A stretch of 64,000 bases of DNA from an uncultured Clostridia bacterium (lineage in GTDB: Bacteria; Bacillota; Clostridia; Christensenellales; UBA1242), in contig CAKVID010000004.1 in assembly GCA_934754355.1 (NCBI GenBank), positions 134,401 through 198,400 of the forward strand, in the 5' to 3' direction. Below, piece after piece: positions 51,136-60,048 of this stretch. Made by a program: the position numbers and the translations under genes. Position 1 is the stretch's first letter. Each line of letters begins with the position of its first letter. Under the pieces are notes generated by a model. That model did no database searches, was not told the DNA's origin, and saw only the letters and a program-made list of their open reading frames with translations.

Positions 51136-52539
51136 ATGGAAAAAAAGATATTCTTTGAAGACGCACGAAAAAATGTATTGGAGATGTTTTCCATAGAATT
51201 CCCCACACTATCCATTCAAAATATAGATATGTTCTTAGGTATGTTCTATAGGCTGGCTAATTACGAAGAAGAAGGTCAGAAGATTAAACCCACTATTCTT
51301 ATTACCAGCAACATTAATTCAGTTATCAAAAATTGTCCAAAATCCAAGAAAATTGTTTTCTACGAAGACCCAGACAACACAAACTTTCGTGCTAGAATCA
51401 AAGCCCTTATGTGTTTCTGCAGAAGAAATTGGAATATCTATGTTAATTTCGGAGATGTAATTGAATACGGAATTATAAAGAGTCTAACTTCTCTCAAAGA
51501 GAAAACTCTAATACAGACATTGCACGAACCTAGTATACTAGACAGCATTGCCAAGAAAACTAGCCTAGTAATCATTGATGTTTATGGCGGTGGTGTATGT
51601 AGATTAGTAGGAGCAAAAGGATATAATTGTTCGGTGTGCTTCAATCTTAATAGCGAGAATGAGTACAACTGGGATAATGAAATAACCGAATTTGTAGAAG
51701 CGTGTGTATCTAAGATTAAGACCACCAAACGCAAACTTCAAGACATCAAAAATTTGCTAGGGAATATATTTTATAGTGTTCTTCAAGGAATACATGGAAC
51801 AATCTGCATGGTTGTAGACAAAGAATTCAAAGACAAGGCTGGATACTTCCAAGACGGCACTTGGCTAAAAGAACCTATCGAACTAGTCAAATTATTCCTA
51901 AGAAGTTCTACATTCGATGAAAATATCCTTAGAAGTTACGCAGATGTCTTGCGTACAATGTTAGACTTTGATGGAATAACTATACTAGATAACGCGGGCA
52001 GAATAAGAGCATACAATGTATTTATAGAGTCCACTCCAGATGTTAGCAACAAAGTTGTTGGCGGAGCAAGAAGAAGAGCAGCCTACTCTATACTTCATAA
52101 TAGAAACCAGAAAATTGTAGGTGTATACTTCCAGTCTCAAGATGGAGACAACTTCTTCAAAGAGAAAGGCGACTTGAAGAAGAAAAAGAAAATCAAGATT
52201 GTAGGCGGAGAGGTTGTAAACGAAGATAATAATATGCTACCTCTAGAAATTATTGCCAAACTAGAACAAGCAAAGAAGAAAGAAGAAGAGAGATTGCAAG
52301 AAGAGAAAGAGAAAGAATTAATCAAAGAACAGAAAGCAAAAGAGAAAGCAGAACAGACCAAAGCAAAGAGCGAAGCAGAGAACATGACTACTAATCAACC
52401 TACCCCCGACACTTCTTCACTAGATAACAATATTAATTCAAATAATGATAAACAACCATCAATAAATTCTGCCGAGCCACTTACACCAGATACAAACGAT
52501 ATAAGTAATAACAATCCCGACCAAGTAAGTAATAATTAA
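51136..52539 (+). CDS. Diverged diadenylate-cyclase (DAC/DisA_N)-like protein
   Basis: The central region suggests a DAC domain, the fold that makes c-di-AMP. HGTICMVVD (about 220-228) fits the first strand, LDFDGITILDNAGRI (277-291) resembles the DGA motif strand with Asp279, and GGARRRAAYS (309-318) resembles the GTRHRAA motif with His replaced by Arg. The N-terminal ~190 residues are an unrecognised sensor-like region. Residues ~370-425 form a charged Lys/Glu coiled coil and the end is an Asn/Ser/Thr/Pro-rich tail. No membrane segment is seen. The ATG at 51136 with GGGGG upstream is preferred to a TTG at 51112. Activity is uncertain because both motifs are altered. Monocistronic. Confidence 0.6.
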   Translation: MEKKIFFEDARKNVLEMFSIEFPTLSIQNIDMFLGMFYRLANYEEEGQKIKPTILITSNINSVIKNCPKSKKIVFYEDPDNTNFRARIKALMCFCRRNWNIYVNFGDVIEYGIIKSLTSLKEKTLIQTLHEPSILDSIAKKTSLVIIDVYGGGVCRLVGAKGYNCSVCFNLNSENEYNWDNEITEFVEACVSKIKTTKRKLQDIKNLLGNIFYSVLQGIHGTICMVVDKEFKDKAGYFQDGTWLKEPIELVKLFLRSSTFDENILRSYADVLRTMLDFDGITILDNAGRIRAYNVFIESTPDVSNKVVGGARRRAAYSILHNRNQKIVGVYFQSQDGDNFFKEKGDLKKKKKIKIVGGEVVNEDNNMLPLEIIAKLEQAKKKEEERLQEEKEKELIKEQKAKEKAEQTKAKSEAENMTTNQPTPDTSSLDNNINSNNDKQPSINSAEPLTPDTNDISNNNPDQVSNN

Positions 52540-52546
52540 AAATATA

Positions 52547-52690
52547 GCAAGTTTAAACAAAGTAGTCCGAAAGAACACCTTGATTTAAACTGACAATTTT
52601 CTCAATCTATGCAACCTCAATATATCGTAGGCTTTGCATCTAGTAAATTAATTGTAAATATAATAAACAAATCAATATCATATATAATTT
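52547..52690 (+). repeat. Degenerate copy of the structured repeat
   Basis: The stretch 52603-52680 follows the order of the 4264-4340 unit (CAATCTATG, AACC, TATCGT, TTTGC, AAATTAATT, AACAAA, CAATATCA). The left part 52547-52608 starts GCAAGTT and ends CAATCT, as that unit does, over the same 62-base length. The pairing of the inner stem is largely lost, so this copy looks decayed. Confidence 0.65.
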
Positions 52691-52753
52691 AATAGTTGAA
52701 ATATAAAAGAAATAGTTATTTAACTAGCAAGAAGATTAAAAAAATCGAAATAA

Positions 52754-52820
52754 AAAAACACAGGTTTAAATATGAATTGACCCCCCATAAGGGGCACTTC
52801 AAAATACAACTTGTGTTTTT
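52754..52820. terminator. Bidirectional terminator between DAC-like gene and comF
   Basis: The arms AAAAACACA/TGTGTTTTT (52754-52762 with 52812-52820) flank an inner CCCC-ATAA-GGGG hairpin (52783-52794). On the minus strand it begins five bases after the comF stop. Confidence 0.75.
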
Positions 52821-52824
52821 TATT

Positions 52825-53586
52825 TTATATAATAATTCTATCTATATAATCACTATCATCGACATTGTTATCATCGGCACTATCTAGATACTTGTCCAAA
52901 TTTATTGGCGTTCTAGTTAGACACAGACCGTAGACTTTGTATGCACCTGCTGTCATTAATACTTTGGCACACTCATTCATACTACTGCCAGTCGTATAGA
53001 TATCATCAAATATTAGAATTGTCTTGCCTTTCACTTTAGATTTATTTGTAACTTTGAAAGCACCAGCCAAATTCACTTTTCTATTCTCTCTACTCAGACC
53101 AGTTTGATGAGGTGTGTCCTTACATCTAATAAGAACATCTGTATACACTCTGCCATAATTTTCTTTGATATCTTTCAGCATAAGTTCACATTGATTGAAG
53201 CCTCTTTCTTTAAGTCTATTCTCATGAATAGGCATTGGAAAAATTGTATCGAATGGAATATCTAATTTACTAAAGTAATCGTATATTATTTTGGATAACG
53301 GGTTGGCTATATCTTTGTAGCCTTGTATTTTTAATTTCAGTATTGCGTTTCTAATTCTACCTTTGTATTCGGCAATAGAGAAAACTCGCTCAAATTTAAT
53401 ATCATTACCCTTACAATCAATACATGCCTCTCCACTTGAGATATTTATTCCACACTTGCTACAAACCTTGCCAGTTATAAATGGAATTTGGCTTTCACAC
53501 TCCGGACAAATCCCATAATCATTATCTTCTCTGCCACACATAATACATTTAATATTTGATGGAAATAAAATATCAAGAAATTTCAT
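52825..53586 (-). CDS. comF: ComF-family phosphoribosyltransferase-like protein
   Basis: The protein has an N-terminal zinc-ribbon region with CIMCG, CPEC, CSKCG and CIDCKG (about 14-65), followed by a type I phosphoribosyltransferase fold with the PRPP loop ILIFDDIYTTGSS (about 187-199). FPMPIHENRLKERGFNQCELM is a ComF signature. In naturally competent bacteria ComFC acts in DNA uptake or processing; here it is the last gene after recD2, a common arrangement, and overlaps it by 14 bases. I chose the ATG at 53586, which has GGAG six bases upstream; an in-frame ATG at 53598 has a site only four bases away. Competence in this organism is not shown by the window. Confidence 0.9.
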   Translation of the reverse strand: MKFLDILFPSNIKCIMCGREDNDYGICPECESQIPFITGKVCSKCGINISSGEACIDCKGNDIKFERVFSIAEYKGRIRNAILKLKIQGYKDIANPLSKIIYDYFSKLDIPFDTIFPMPIHENRLKERGFNQCELMLKDIKENYGRVYTDVLIRCKDTPHQTGLSRENRKVNLAGAFKVTNKSKVKGKTILIFDDIYTTGSSMNECAKVLMTAGAYKVYGLCLTRTPINLDKYLDSADDNNVDDSDYIDRIII

Positions 53587-55795
53587 ACTTCTCTCCATCT
53601 GTCTCCAAGAAATGTTTAAGCATTGTATATCTAATCTTGGTATAGTTATTATGCACCATTCTGGCTATACATTGTTTAGTGCCTATTAGCACCACCATCT
53701 TCTTGGCTCTTGTAACTGCTGTATACAATAAATTTCTAGTAAGCAACATTGGTGGACCACTAAGTACAGGGATAATTACTACATCAAATTCGCTACCTTG
53801 ACTTTTGTGAATAGTTATAGCATAACTAAGTGTTAATTCGCCTAGGTCACTCTTCATATATCTAGCAATTCTGCCGTCTTCAAATTCCACAATGACTTCG
53901 TGAGTATTAATGTCTATATCCATAATATTACCTATATCTCCATTAAATACTCCGCTACCCCTAACACCGTCTTTCTGCCACTCCCTCTCGTAATTATTAG
54001 TTATCTGCATTACTCTATCATATTTTCTATAGATATACTTATCATTTTCTACTTCCAATTTTTTAAGCGATGGTGGGTTGATTTTCTCTTGCAAACATTT
54101 ATTAATATTATCTATTCCAATTACCCCCGCTTTCATAGGTGCTAATACCTGTACTTTGCTAGTATCCACATTTAGAAATTTAGGAATTCTCTCTGTGCAC
54201 ATATTAATAATACTATTTAATGCTTCCTCATTATCTTCTTTCTTATCAAAGAAGAAGTCTTTGGATTTATTATTAAGTTCGGGCATCTTCCCTTGATTGA
54301 TAGCATGGGCATTTACAATAATTAAACTATCTTCGCTCTGTCTATAAATCTGTGTTAAACACATTGTAGCAAAGCACCCACTCTCTAGTATATCTGCAAG
54401 AACATTACCCGCACCAACTGACGCTAATTGGTCTTTGTCTCCTACAAGTATTAGTTTTGAGCCACGCTTAATAGATTTAACCAAGAAATACATAAGTTGG
54501 CTGTCCACCATGCTTACCTCATCTACAATTATTACATCGTAATTTAATTTCTGATTAGCATTATATGTAAATCTATCTTCGCCTCCGCTCATCTCTAATG
54601 CTCTATGAATAGTACTAGCGTCTTCTCCTGTACTTTCGCTTAGTCTCTTGGCTGCACGCCCAGTCGGAGCCATAAGTTTAACTTTCTTACCCATATCTTT
54701 GAATACTTGCAAAATACATTTAATAATAGTAGTCTTGCCCGTACCCGGCCCACCAGTAATAATAGATACACCATTATTAACAGCAATATTAACCGCCATC
54801 TTCTGATGTTCGTGCATAGTTATATGATTAATAGTCTCATACATCTTAATCTCATCACTAATATCTATTCTTTCATTCTCTGTATCCGAATTAAGAAGTA
54901 TTAGACTATCTGCTAATACTTTCTCTATTTTGTAATATTGAGTAAGGGCTATTACTCTCTCGTTATTTATATCCAAAGGCTTAATGTAATTATCTAGTGT
55001 AAGTTTAACAATTAAATCGTCTATTCGCTCACTAAGGTTATTTATAGATAGCAATCCAAATACACCTTCTTTGAGTGCAGGAATTTGCATATAGGTATTG
55101 CCATTCTTATCGCTATTGTCTTTTAGCACATGCAATATTCCCGCTCTAATTCTGTAATCACTATCGGCAGGCACTCCCATTGCCATTGCAATTCTATCGG
55201 CAGTTAAGAAGCCTATACCGTCTACATCTTCCACCATTTTATATGGATTATTCTTAAGAATATCTTCCGTCCCCTCGCCATACTGATTGTATATCTTAAT
55301 TGCAAGATTGGTACTAATATTATACGATTGCATTATCATTACGGCATTCTGCATTTGATGTACCTCGGCATATGCCATGCCTATCTCTTTGGCCTTCTTG
55401 GAACTAACATTTCTGCACTCGACTAGTCTCTCGGGATTGTAATGAATAATGTCTAGAGTGGCTTCGCCAAACTTATTAACAATATTCATAGCAGTAATAG
55501 GACCAACACCAGGAATAAGTCCACTACTTAAATATCTAGTAATTCCATCAAGAGTATTAGGCGGACTAAGTTTGACACTATCTACTGCAAATTGCTCGCC
55601 ATATTTCTGGTTAAGCACGAATTTGCCATTAAGTTCTACCCATTCGCCCTCATTAATAACAGGAAATTTGCCAGTAGCAGTAATAAATTCTTTATTAACA
55701 TCAATAAGAATGACGGTATAATTTGTATCGTCATTCCTATAAATTACTTCTTCAACCATTCCTTTAATTACTGTCAAATCTCTAAGTCTACTCAT
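53573..55795 (-). CDS. recD2: RecD2 ATP-dependent DNA helicase
   Basis: RecD2 is the RecBC-independent SF1B 5'-3' helicase of Gram-positives, used in DNA repair and replication-fork handling. An OB-like N-terminal domain (VIYRNDDTNYTVI, TGKFP, LNGKF) and helix-hairpin-helix elements (SSGLIPGVGPITAMNIV, VDGIGFLTADRIA) mark it as RecD2 rather than RecD. The helicase motifs follow: GGPGTGKTT (about 347-355), APTGRAAKRL, VDEVSMVD, LVGDKDQL, and the C-terminal YAITIHKSQGSEFDVVI and LLYTAVTRAK. The 740-residue length is normal. It is third in the cmk-HAD-recD2-comF cluster, starting 12 bases after the HAD stop. Confidence 0.96.
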   Translation of the reverse strand: MSRLRDLTVIKGMVEEVIYRNDDTNYTVILIDVNKEFITATGKFPVINEGEWVELNGKFVLNQKYGEQFAVDSVKLSPPNTLDGITRYLSSGLIPGVGPITAMNIVNKFGEATLDIIHYNPERLVECRNVSSKKAKEIGMAYAEVHQMQNAVMIMQSYNISTNLAIKIYNQYGEGTEDILKNNPYKMVEDVDGIGFLTADRIAMAMGVPADSDYRIRAGILHVLKDNSDKNGNTYMQIPALKEGVFGLLSINNLSERIDDLIVKLTLDNYIKPLDINNERVIALTQYYKIEKVLADSLILLNSDTENERIDISDEIKMYETINHITMHEHQKMAVNIAVNNGVSIITGGPGTGKTTIIKCILQVFKDMGKKVKLMAPTGRAAKRLSESTGEDASTIHRALEMSGGEDRFTYNANQKLNYDVIIVDEVSMVDSQLMYFLVKSIKRGSKLILVGDKDQLASVGAGNVLADILESGCFATMCLTQIYRQSEDSLIIVNAHAINQGKMPELNNKSKDFFFDKKEDNEEALNSIINMCTERIPKFLNVDTSKVQVLAPMKAGVIGIDNINKCLQEKINPPSLKKLEVENDKYIYRKYDRVMQITNNYEREWQKDGVRGSGVFNGDIGNIMDIDINTHEVIVEFEDGRIARYMKSDLGELTLSYAITIHKSQGSEFDVVIIPVLSGPPMLLTRNLLYTAVTRAKKMVVLIGTKQCIARMVHNNYTKIRYTMLKHFLETDGEKYEIS

Positions 55796-55807
55796 ATCTA
55801 TATATAT

Positions 55808-56617
55808 TTATCTATTTCCCTCTCCAATAGTTCTTATGTAATTACTAATTATTCCAAATAAATCACTATCTTCTTTGTAATTCGCTTCTGTAAAGTAATT
55901 ACATCTGCCCTCTATCATACATTTCTGTGCTACTTCTTTGGCTTTGTCATTACCACCCTCGTATACACATATAGACATTCCCCCGCTATTCTTCACAACC
56001 TTGAATGATGGGATATCTGTCTCGCTATCGCCTAGATATATAATATTGCTAAATGGCAATTGTTCACTCTCGTCCATCTTGGCATTAATAGCCTTAAGCG
56101 ACGACAAATCATCTAAAATATTCTTCCTAACCCTGAATATATATTGCGTCTTGGAAGTATAATTAACAACTTGGGCTGGCCAAAATGCTTGACCGTCTTT
56201 GTACGCAAAAAAGTTGGCATATATTCTCTTGAAATATTTAGAAATTGAACTTCCCTCAATTATCTCTCTTATTCCGCTACTAATAACATAATGCTCTATC
56301 TCGTAACCATACTCTCTGCCAATTGCATTAATATTATCAAACCACTCAAGTACACCATCGTAATACTGAATGTTTTTGCCAAAGTTTCTAAGATATTCTT
56401 TGGTCACAACTTTATTCTCTCTGCGTGCTAATTCTACTACCCCGCATAGGCTAGACAAACACAAATCCATATCTTTCTCTTGGGCTACTACTTCGCATTC
56501 TCTGAAAAACTCTCCCACATTATCAAAGCCCAAATCTTGCATTAGTCCAAATTGTTGCATATATCCATGCGCCAAAGTGTAATCAAAGTCATAAAGAATT
56601 GCAATTCTTTTTTGCAT
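55808..56617 (-). CDS. HAD-superfamily hydrolase
   Basis: This 269-residue protein has the HAD motifs: I, DFDYTLAHG (about 10-18, with the nucleophile Asp and acid/base Asp); II, YVISSG (about 114-119); and III/IV, YLGDSETDIPSF (about 195-206). Between motifs I and II lies a helical C1-type cap, as in phosphoserine-phosphatase-like members. The substrate is not identifiable, and the cap differs from the usual SerB. It is ten bases downstream of cmk and 12 bases upstream of recD2, so cotranscription is likely, though no shared function is evident. Confidence 0.87.
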   Translation of the reverse strand: MQKRIAILYDFDYTLAHGYMQQFGLMQDLGFDNVGEFFRECEVVAQEKDMDLCLSSLCGVVELARRENKVVTKEYLRNFGKNIQYYDGVLEWFDNINAIGREYGYEIEHYVISSGIREIIEGSSISKYFKRIYANFFAYKDGQAFWPAQVVNYTSKTQYIFRVRKNILDDLSSLKAINAKMDESEQLPFSNIIYLGDSETDIPSFKVVKNSGGMSICVYEGGNDKAKEVAQKCMIEGRCNYFTEANYKEDSDLFGIISNYIRTIGEGNR

Positions 56618-56626
56618 TACTTCCTC

Positions 56627-57289
56627 CTACATTTTAATCTTGCTAAGAACTAATTCAAATACCTCATCAAATTTTAAATTAGTTGTATCTATTACAAATG
56701 CTCCCGCTGGCACACATAGTGGGGCAAAAGCCCTGCTCTCGTCTTGATTGTCTCTAGCAATCAAGTCTTCTTTCACTTGCTCATAAGTCACATCGCTTTT
56801 TGCTTTCAATTCAATATATCTTCTCTTTGCTCGCTCTTCTACATCAGCAGTCAAATAGAACTTGTATTCAGCATCAGGCAAAACATAACTGCCTATATCT
56901 CTGCCATCTAATATACAACTTGTGTCTCTTGCAATTTTTCTCTGCATATCTACAAGTTTAAGTCTAACGGCGGGTATCTTGGATACAGTACTAGCACCCA
57001 TAGATATCTCATTAGTTCTAATAAGAGAAGTTATATCCTTATCATTTACAATTATCTTCTGTTCTCCATTCTCTCTTTTAACTACCAATTTTACTTTATC
57101 CAAATTGGCAAGCACTTCTTCTTCGTTAGATACATCTATTCCATGATTTAGCATATAATATGCCACACCTCTGTACATTGCACCTGTATCTAAATATGCA
57201 ATTCCTAATTTTTCTGCTACCGCCTTGGCAATAGATGTTTTGCCACTTCCACTTGGTCCATCTAATGAAATATTAATAACTCTTTTCAT
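56627..57289 (-). CDS. cmk: Cytidylate kinase
   Basis: Cmk phosphorylates CMP and dCMP with ATP in pyrimidine nucleotide recycling. The P-loop is DGPSGSGKTS (about 9-18), then YLDTGAMYRGVA, the GRDIGSYVLPDAEYKFYLTAD core and ARDNQDESRAFAPLCVPAGAFVIDTT near the C-terminus, all family signatures. The 220-residue length is exact for the short bacterial type. It is the first gene of the minus-strand cmk-HAD-recD2-comF cluster. Confidence 0.96.
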   Translation of the reverse strand: MKRVINISLDGPSGSGKTSIAKAVAEKLGIAYLDTGAMYRGVAYYMLNHGIDVSNEEEVLANLDKVKLVVKRENGEQKIIVNDKDITSLIRTNEISMGASTVSKIPAVRLKLVDMQRKIARDTSCILDGRDIGSYVLPDAEYKFYLTADVEERAKRRYIELKAKSDVTYEQVKEDLIARDNQDESRAFAPLCVPAGAFVIDTTNLKFDEVFELVLSKIKM

Positions 57290-57419
57290 AATTTCTCCAT
57301 TTGTTCGTAAATTGGATTTTTGCTTAATTTACTATAATACAATTAAATATAACACAAAAAATACTTTTTAACAAATAAATTATCAAACATTTGTTCTTCT
57401 CCAAAAATATTTATTTTTG

Positions 57420-57448
57420 TTGACATTTTCCCCAATATTATTTACACT
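57420..57448 (+). promoter_or_regulatory. Sigma-A promoter of the acidic unknown gene
   Basis: TTGACA (57420-57425), a 17-base spacer and TACACT (57443-57448). The promoter is 30 bases before the preferred ATG at 57479. Confidence 0.6.
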
Positions 57449-57478
57449 TAAAGAAAATGAAGAAATATGGAGATTATT

Positions 57479-58621
57479 ATGCCAGATTTAGACAAAGCAG
57501 ATATGAGAGATGTTCATGAAGAAGATGTGAATAGCACTATCGACACAACTAAGAGATATAATTATATAGAAAGTAATATTAAGACATTTACATATTATGC
57601 AGGCTTTAGAGCATTGCCACAGAAGATGAAAGAAATTCTTAAAGAAGACGACAATGCTTCCATCTTGCCTGAAATGAATAATATTACTAGCAAAGATGAG
57701 ATAATCAAACTCGCTCTTGAATACTTAGGCAAGATAGATAGTAGATTGCTTGCCATGGCTCGTAATGTTCTTAGCAATAGTTCGATAGATAAGAATGGAA
57801 TAGAATTAGCACCAGCAGATAGTCCACTTAGCAGTACAGGTAAGTGTTCTAGAGATACTGATGGCAGAATAAACATACAAGTATCCGCCAAGAGAGACGC
57901 TACTGGAATTATGGCTGTTGCACAGAATTTAATCGAAGCAGGCTTGTACGATGAATATTACAAACACGAAGCAAAGCAAGATGACAAGAGATTTGAGACC
58001 GCTAAAAATGCTTGTAAGAAATTTATTGGCCTTGCAATTATAGACGCAATAACAGACGACCCTCGTGCTGATGTATCGCCTAATCAAGAAGAAAATCTTA
58101 AGAAATCTATTATTCGTGAAGATATGTCACATATGGAAACAATGGAAGATGATATCGAAATATTTGCTGCTTTTATGGAAGCGCACGAAGAAGAATTTGG
58201 AGATTTGGATAACCTAGACGAAGAGAAATTATTGAAAGCAATAGATGAAGGTCTAGATTGTAACGAACATCCAGAATTAAATGATAAAATCGACCAAAGA
58301 ATAAGAGAAATTAGCGAAAAAGATTTAACTCCACAATATGTTATTGGTGATGCATTAGAGACAATGGTTGCCGTTCAAGCAATGTCAGATTTGCAGAATG
58401 CTCCCGAGACCGACCCTATCAAAAATCTAGTAGAGGGTGCAGTTATGGGATATAATGTACAACAAATAACTGGGAAAACTCCCGAGGAATTAGCAAACGC
58501 TACTCCTAATATTATAGAAGCCTATGTTAATGGCGAACTAACTCTAGGACAACAACAAGCATTAGAGCAAAACGAAGTTGTAATGGAAATGATTAGACAA
58601 AATAATAATAATAATAATTAA
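57479..58621 (+). CDS. Uncharacterised acidic protein with poly-Asn tail
   Basis: I do not recognise this 380-residue protein. It has no signal peptide or transmembrane segment and is rich in Glu and Asp, probably mostly helical. Residues ~105-150 contain NGIELAPADSPLSS, then a patch with KCSRDTDG and NIQVSAKRD. The C-terminal ~80 residues include PEELANATPN and a Gln-rich LGQQQALEQ, ending in six Asn. The ATG at 57479 has GGAG seven bases upstream and is preferred to the in-frame ATG at 57467. It is monocistronic with its own promoter and a strong terminator, and diverges from cmk. Confidence 0.75.
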   Translation: MPDLDKADMRDVHEEDVNSTIDTTKRYNYIESNIKTFTYYAGFRALPQKMKEILKEDDNASILPEMNNITSKDEIIKLALEYLGKIDSRLLAMARNVLSNSSIDKNGIELAPADSPLSSTGKCSRDTDGRINIQVSAKRDATGIMAVAQNLIEAGLYDEYYKHEAKQDDKRFETAKNACKKFIGLAIIDAITDDPRADVSPNQEENLKKSIIREDMSHMETMEDDIEIFAAFMEAHEEEFGDLDNLDEEKLLKAIDEGLDCNEHPELNDKIDQRIREISEKDLTPQYVIGDALETMVAVQAMSDLQNAPETDPIKNLVEGAVMGYNVQQITGKTPEELANATPNIIEAYVNGELTLGQQQALEQNEVVMEMIRQNNNNNN

Positions 58622-58747
58622 AGTTATTTACTTTTTAGTTATTAAATTCATCGCAACAATAAATTATAACTTTGCTGAATACACAAATTAAAATGTCTTA
58701 AAACTAAGTTCGGCATATAAATCTAATTTCGAAAGACAAATAAAAAG

Positions 58748-58791
58748 CACCTACTATTGGCAAGTAAGATTATACTTACTTCAAGTAGGTG
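58748..58791. terminator. Strong bidirectional terminator
   Basis: CACCTACT/AGTAGGTG (58748-58755 with 58784-58791) encloses AAGTAAG/CTTACTT (58762-58768 with 58775-58781). A-tracts and T-tracts flank it, serving the convergent genes on both sides. Confidence 0.88.
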
Positions 58792-58796
58792 TTTTT

Positions 58797-59759
58797 TTAT
58801 TTACTTATTAATTGGTCGTGGTCAAAAGACTGAATAATGCTACTTAGTTCTTGTAGCATTTGACCATCTCTAGACACATAATTTTTTGACTTGGCATTAT
58901 CCATTCCATAGTCTACTACTTTGGCAAGTGCCCAACTAAGCATTAAGGATACACAATCAGCATTGGGAGATTGTACACCATCTTCGCTCTTTATCTCCCA
59001 ATTTCTGTCTCTAGCCACATAATTAATAAAATGCTCATCTCTATCGCCCTCTAATTTATTAAGCAAATTGCTAGATAATACTCCAATAGAATTTTCCCCC
59101 TTAATAAGTCTAATACCCTCAATCATTGGCTCGTCATCGCCAAAATACAAATCATAATTAACACTATCTTTTTTGCTAATTGCATAGATAGTAGGAATAC
59201 AGAAGTTCATATTATTTGGACTATAAGATACTTGTGTCATTGCAGATAATATTTCGTCAATGTCTGCATCATGGGCTTTATAACTTTTTAATTTATATTT
59301 GAAAAAGTCACAAATTTTATTAACTTCACTTGCACCCCAGCAATATGTATAGAATACAACTTGACTAATATTTTTCTTGCAAATATCTATTGGATACAAT
59401 TCTCCACTAGGATTAGTAACTCTAGGAATTAAGACTGAATACACAATATTTTTAATATCCTCTGGCATAAGCATTCCGCTTTCTCCAAAGCCCATATAAC
59501 TGCAACCAAGTATATCTATATTATCTTGAATTTTAGTTCCCGTCTCATTGCCTTTGAATAGTAAATCTAGCGACCTTTCTGCCATCAAACAAAATTTGAA
59601 AGCCCACTCCTTCTCTATTGTACCATTCCCCGATAGTGCTATCACAATTGGCTTTCTAAAATTGCCATACACCATATCTATATCTCTGTATCCTTTCTCA
59701 TCAGACTTATCTCTAAGTATAAAATCCGAATTAAATCCAAACATTCCCATTAACCCCAT
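58797..59759 (-). CDS. Uncharacterised protein
   Basis: I recognise no family in this protein of about 320 residues. It is soluble-looking, with a KPIVIALSGNGTIEKEWAFKF stretch near the N-terminus and LGCSYMGFGESGMLMPED about 60 residues later. These Gly-rich loops after hydrophobic strands could mean an alpha/beta fold, though no nucleophile-elbow or P-loop is clear. The frame is open from a GTG at 59786, but a promoter (TTGACT...TATTAT) overlaps that point, so translation probably starts at an ATG at 59759, 59750 or 59744; the ribosome site is not decisive. It is isolated between terminators. Confidence 0.7.
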   Translation of the reverse strand: MGLMGMFGFNSDFILRDKSDEKGYRDIDMVYGNFRKPIVIALSGNGTIEKEWAFKFCLMAERSLDLLFKGNETGTKIQDNIDILGCSYMGFGESGMLMPEDIKNIVYSVLIPRVTNPSGELYPIDICKKNISQVVFYTYCWGASEVNKICDFFKYKLKSYKAHDADIDEILSAMTQVSYSPNNMNFCIPTIYAISKKDSVNYDLYFGDDEPMIEGIRLIKGENSIGVLSSNLLNKLEGDRDEHFINYVARDRNWEIKSEDGVQSPNADCVSLMLSWALAKVVDYGMDNAKSKNYVSRDGQMLQELSSIIQSFDHDQLISK

Positions 59760-59776
59760 AATATTTATTATACTAT

Positions 59777-59805
59777 ATAATACCACTATTAATAAGGATA
59801 GTCAA
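59777..59805 (-). promoter_or_regulatory. Sigma-A promoter of the 58797-59759 gene
   Basis: Minus-strand TTGACT (59805-59800), a 17-base spacer and TATTAT (59782-59777). Transcription would start near 59769, which excludes the GTG at 59786 as the start codon. Confidence 0.55.
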
Positions 59806-59943
59806 TATGCCATTATTTCCTGCGCCATTATATTTAGAGCAATATTTTTCTTCCTTTCACCTAATTGTTTTTTTTACCTAAATTTCATACTATTTCAATC
59901 ACTTTTATTGTTTTCTTTACTAGTTTTATTTCTATTTTCCTAC

Positions 59944-59972
59944 AAAAAAGTGGTGCTAAAATTCACACCACT
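59944..59972 (-). terminator. Intrinsic terminator after zinc-ribbon protein gene
   Basis: Minus-strand AGTGGTG/CACCACT (59972-59966 with 59955-59949) with a ten-base loop is followed by TTTTTTG. It lies about 75 bases past the stop at 60049. Confidence 0.75.
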
Positions 59973-60048
59973 ACAATTAAAATATAATCATTTTAATTTT
60001 TAAGTAAAATTCAATTAATATTCAAATTATCTTTTAAGTAAATTCAAA

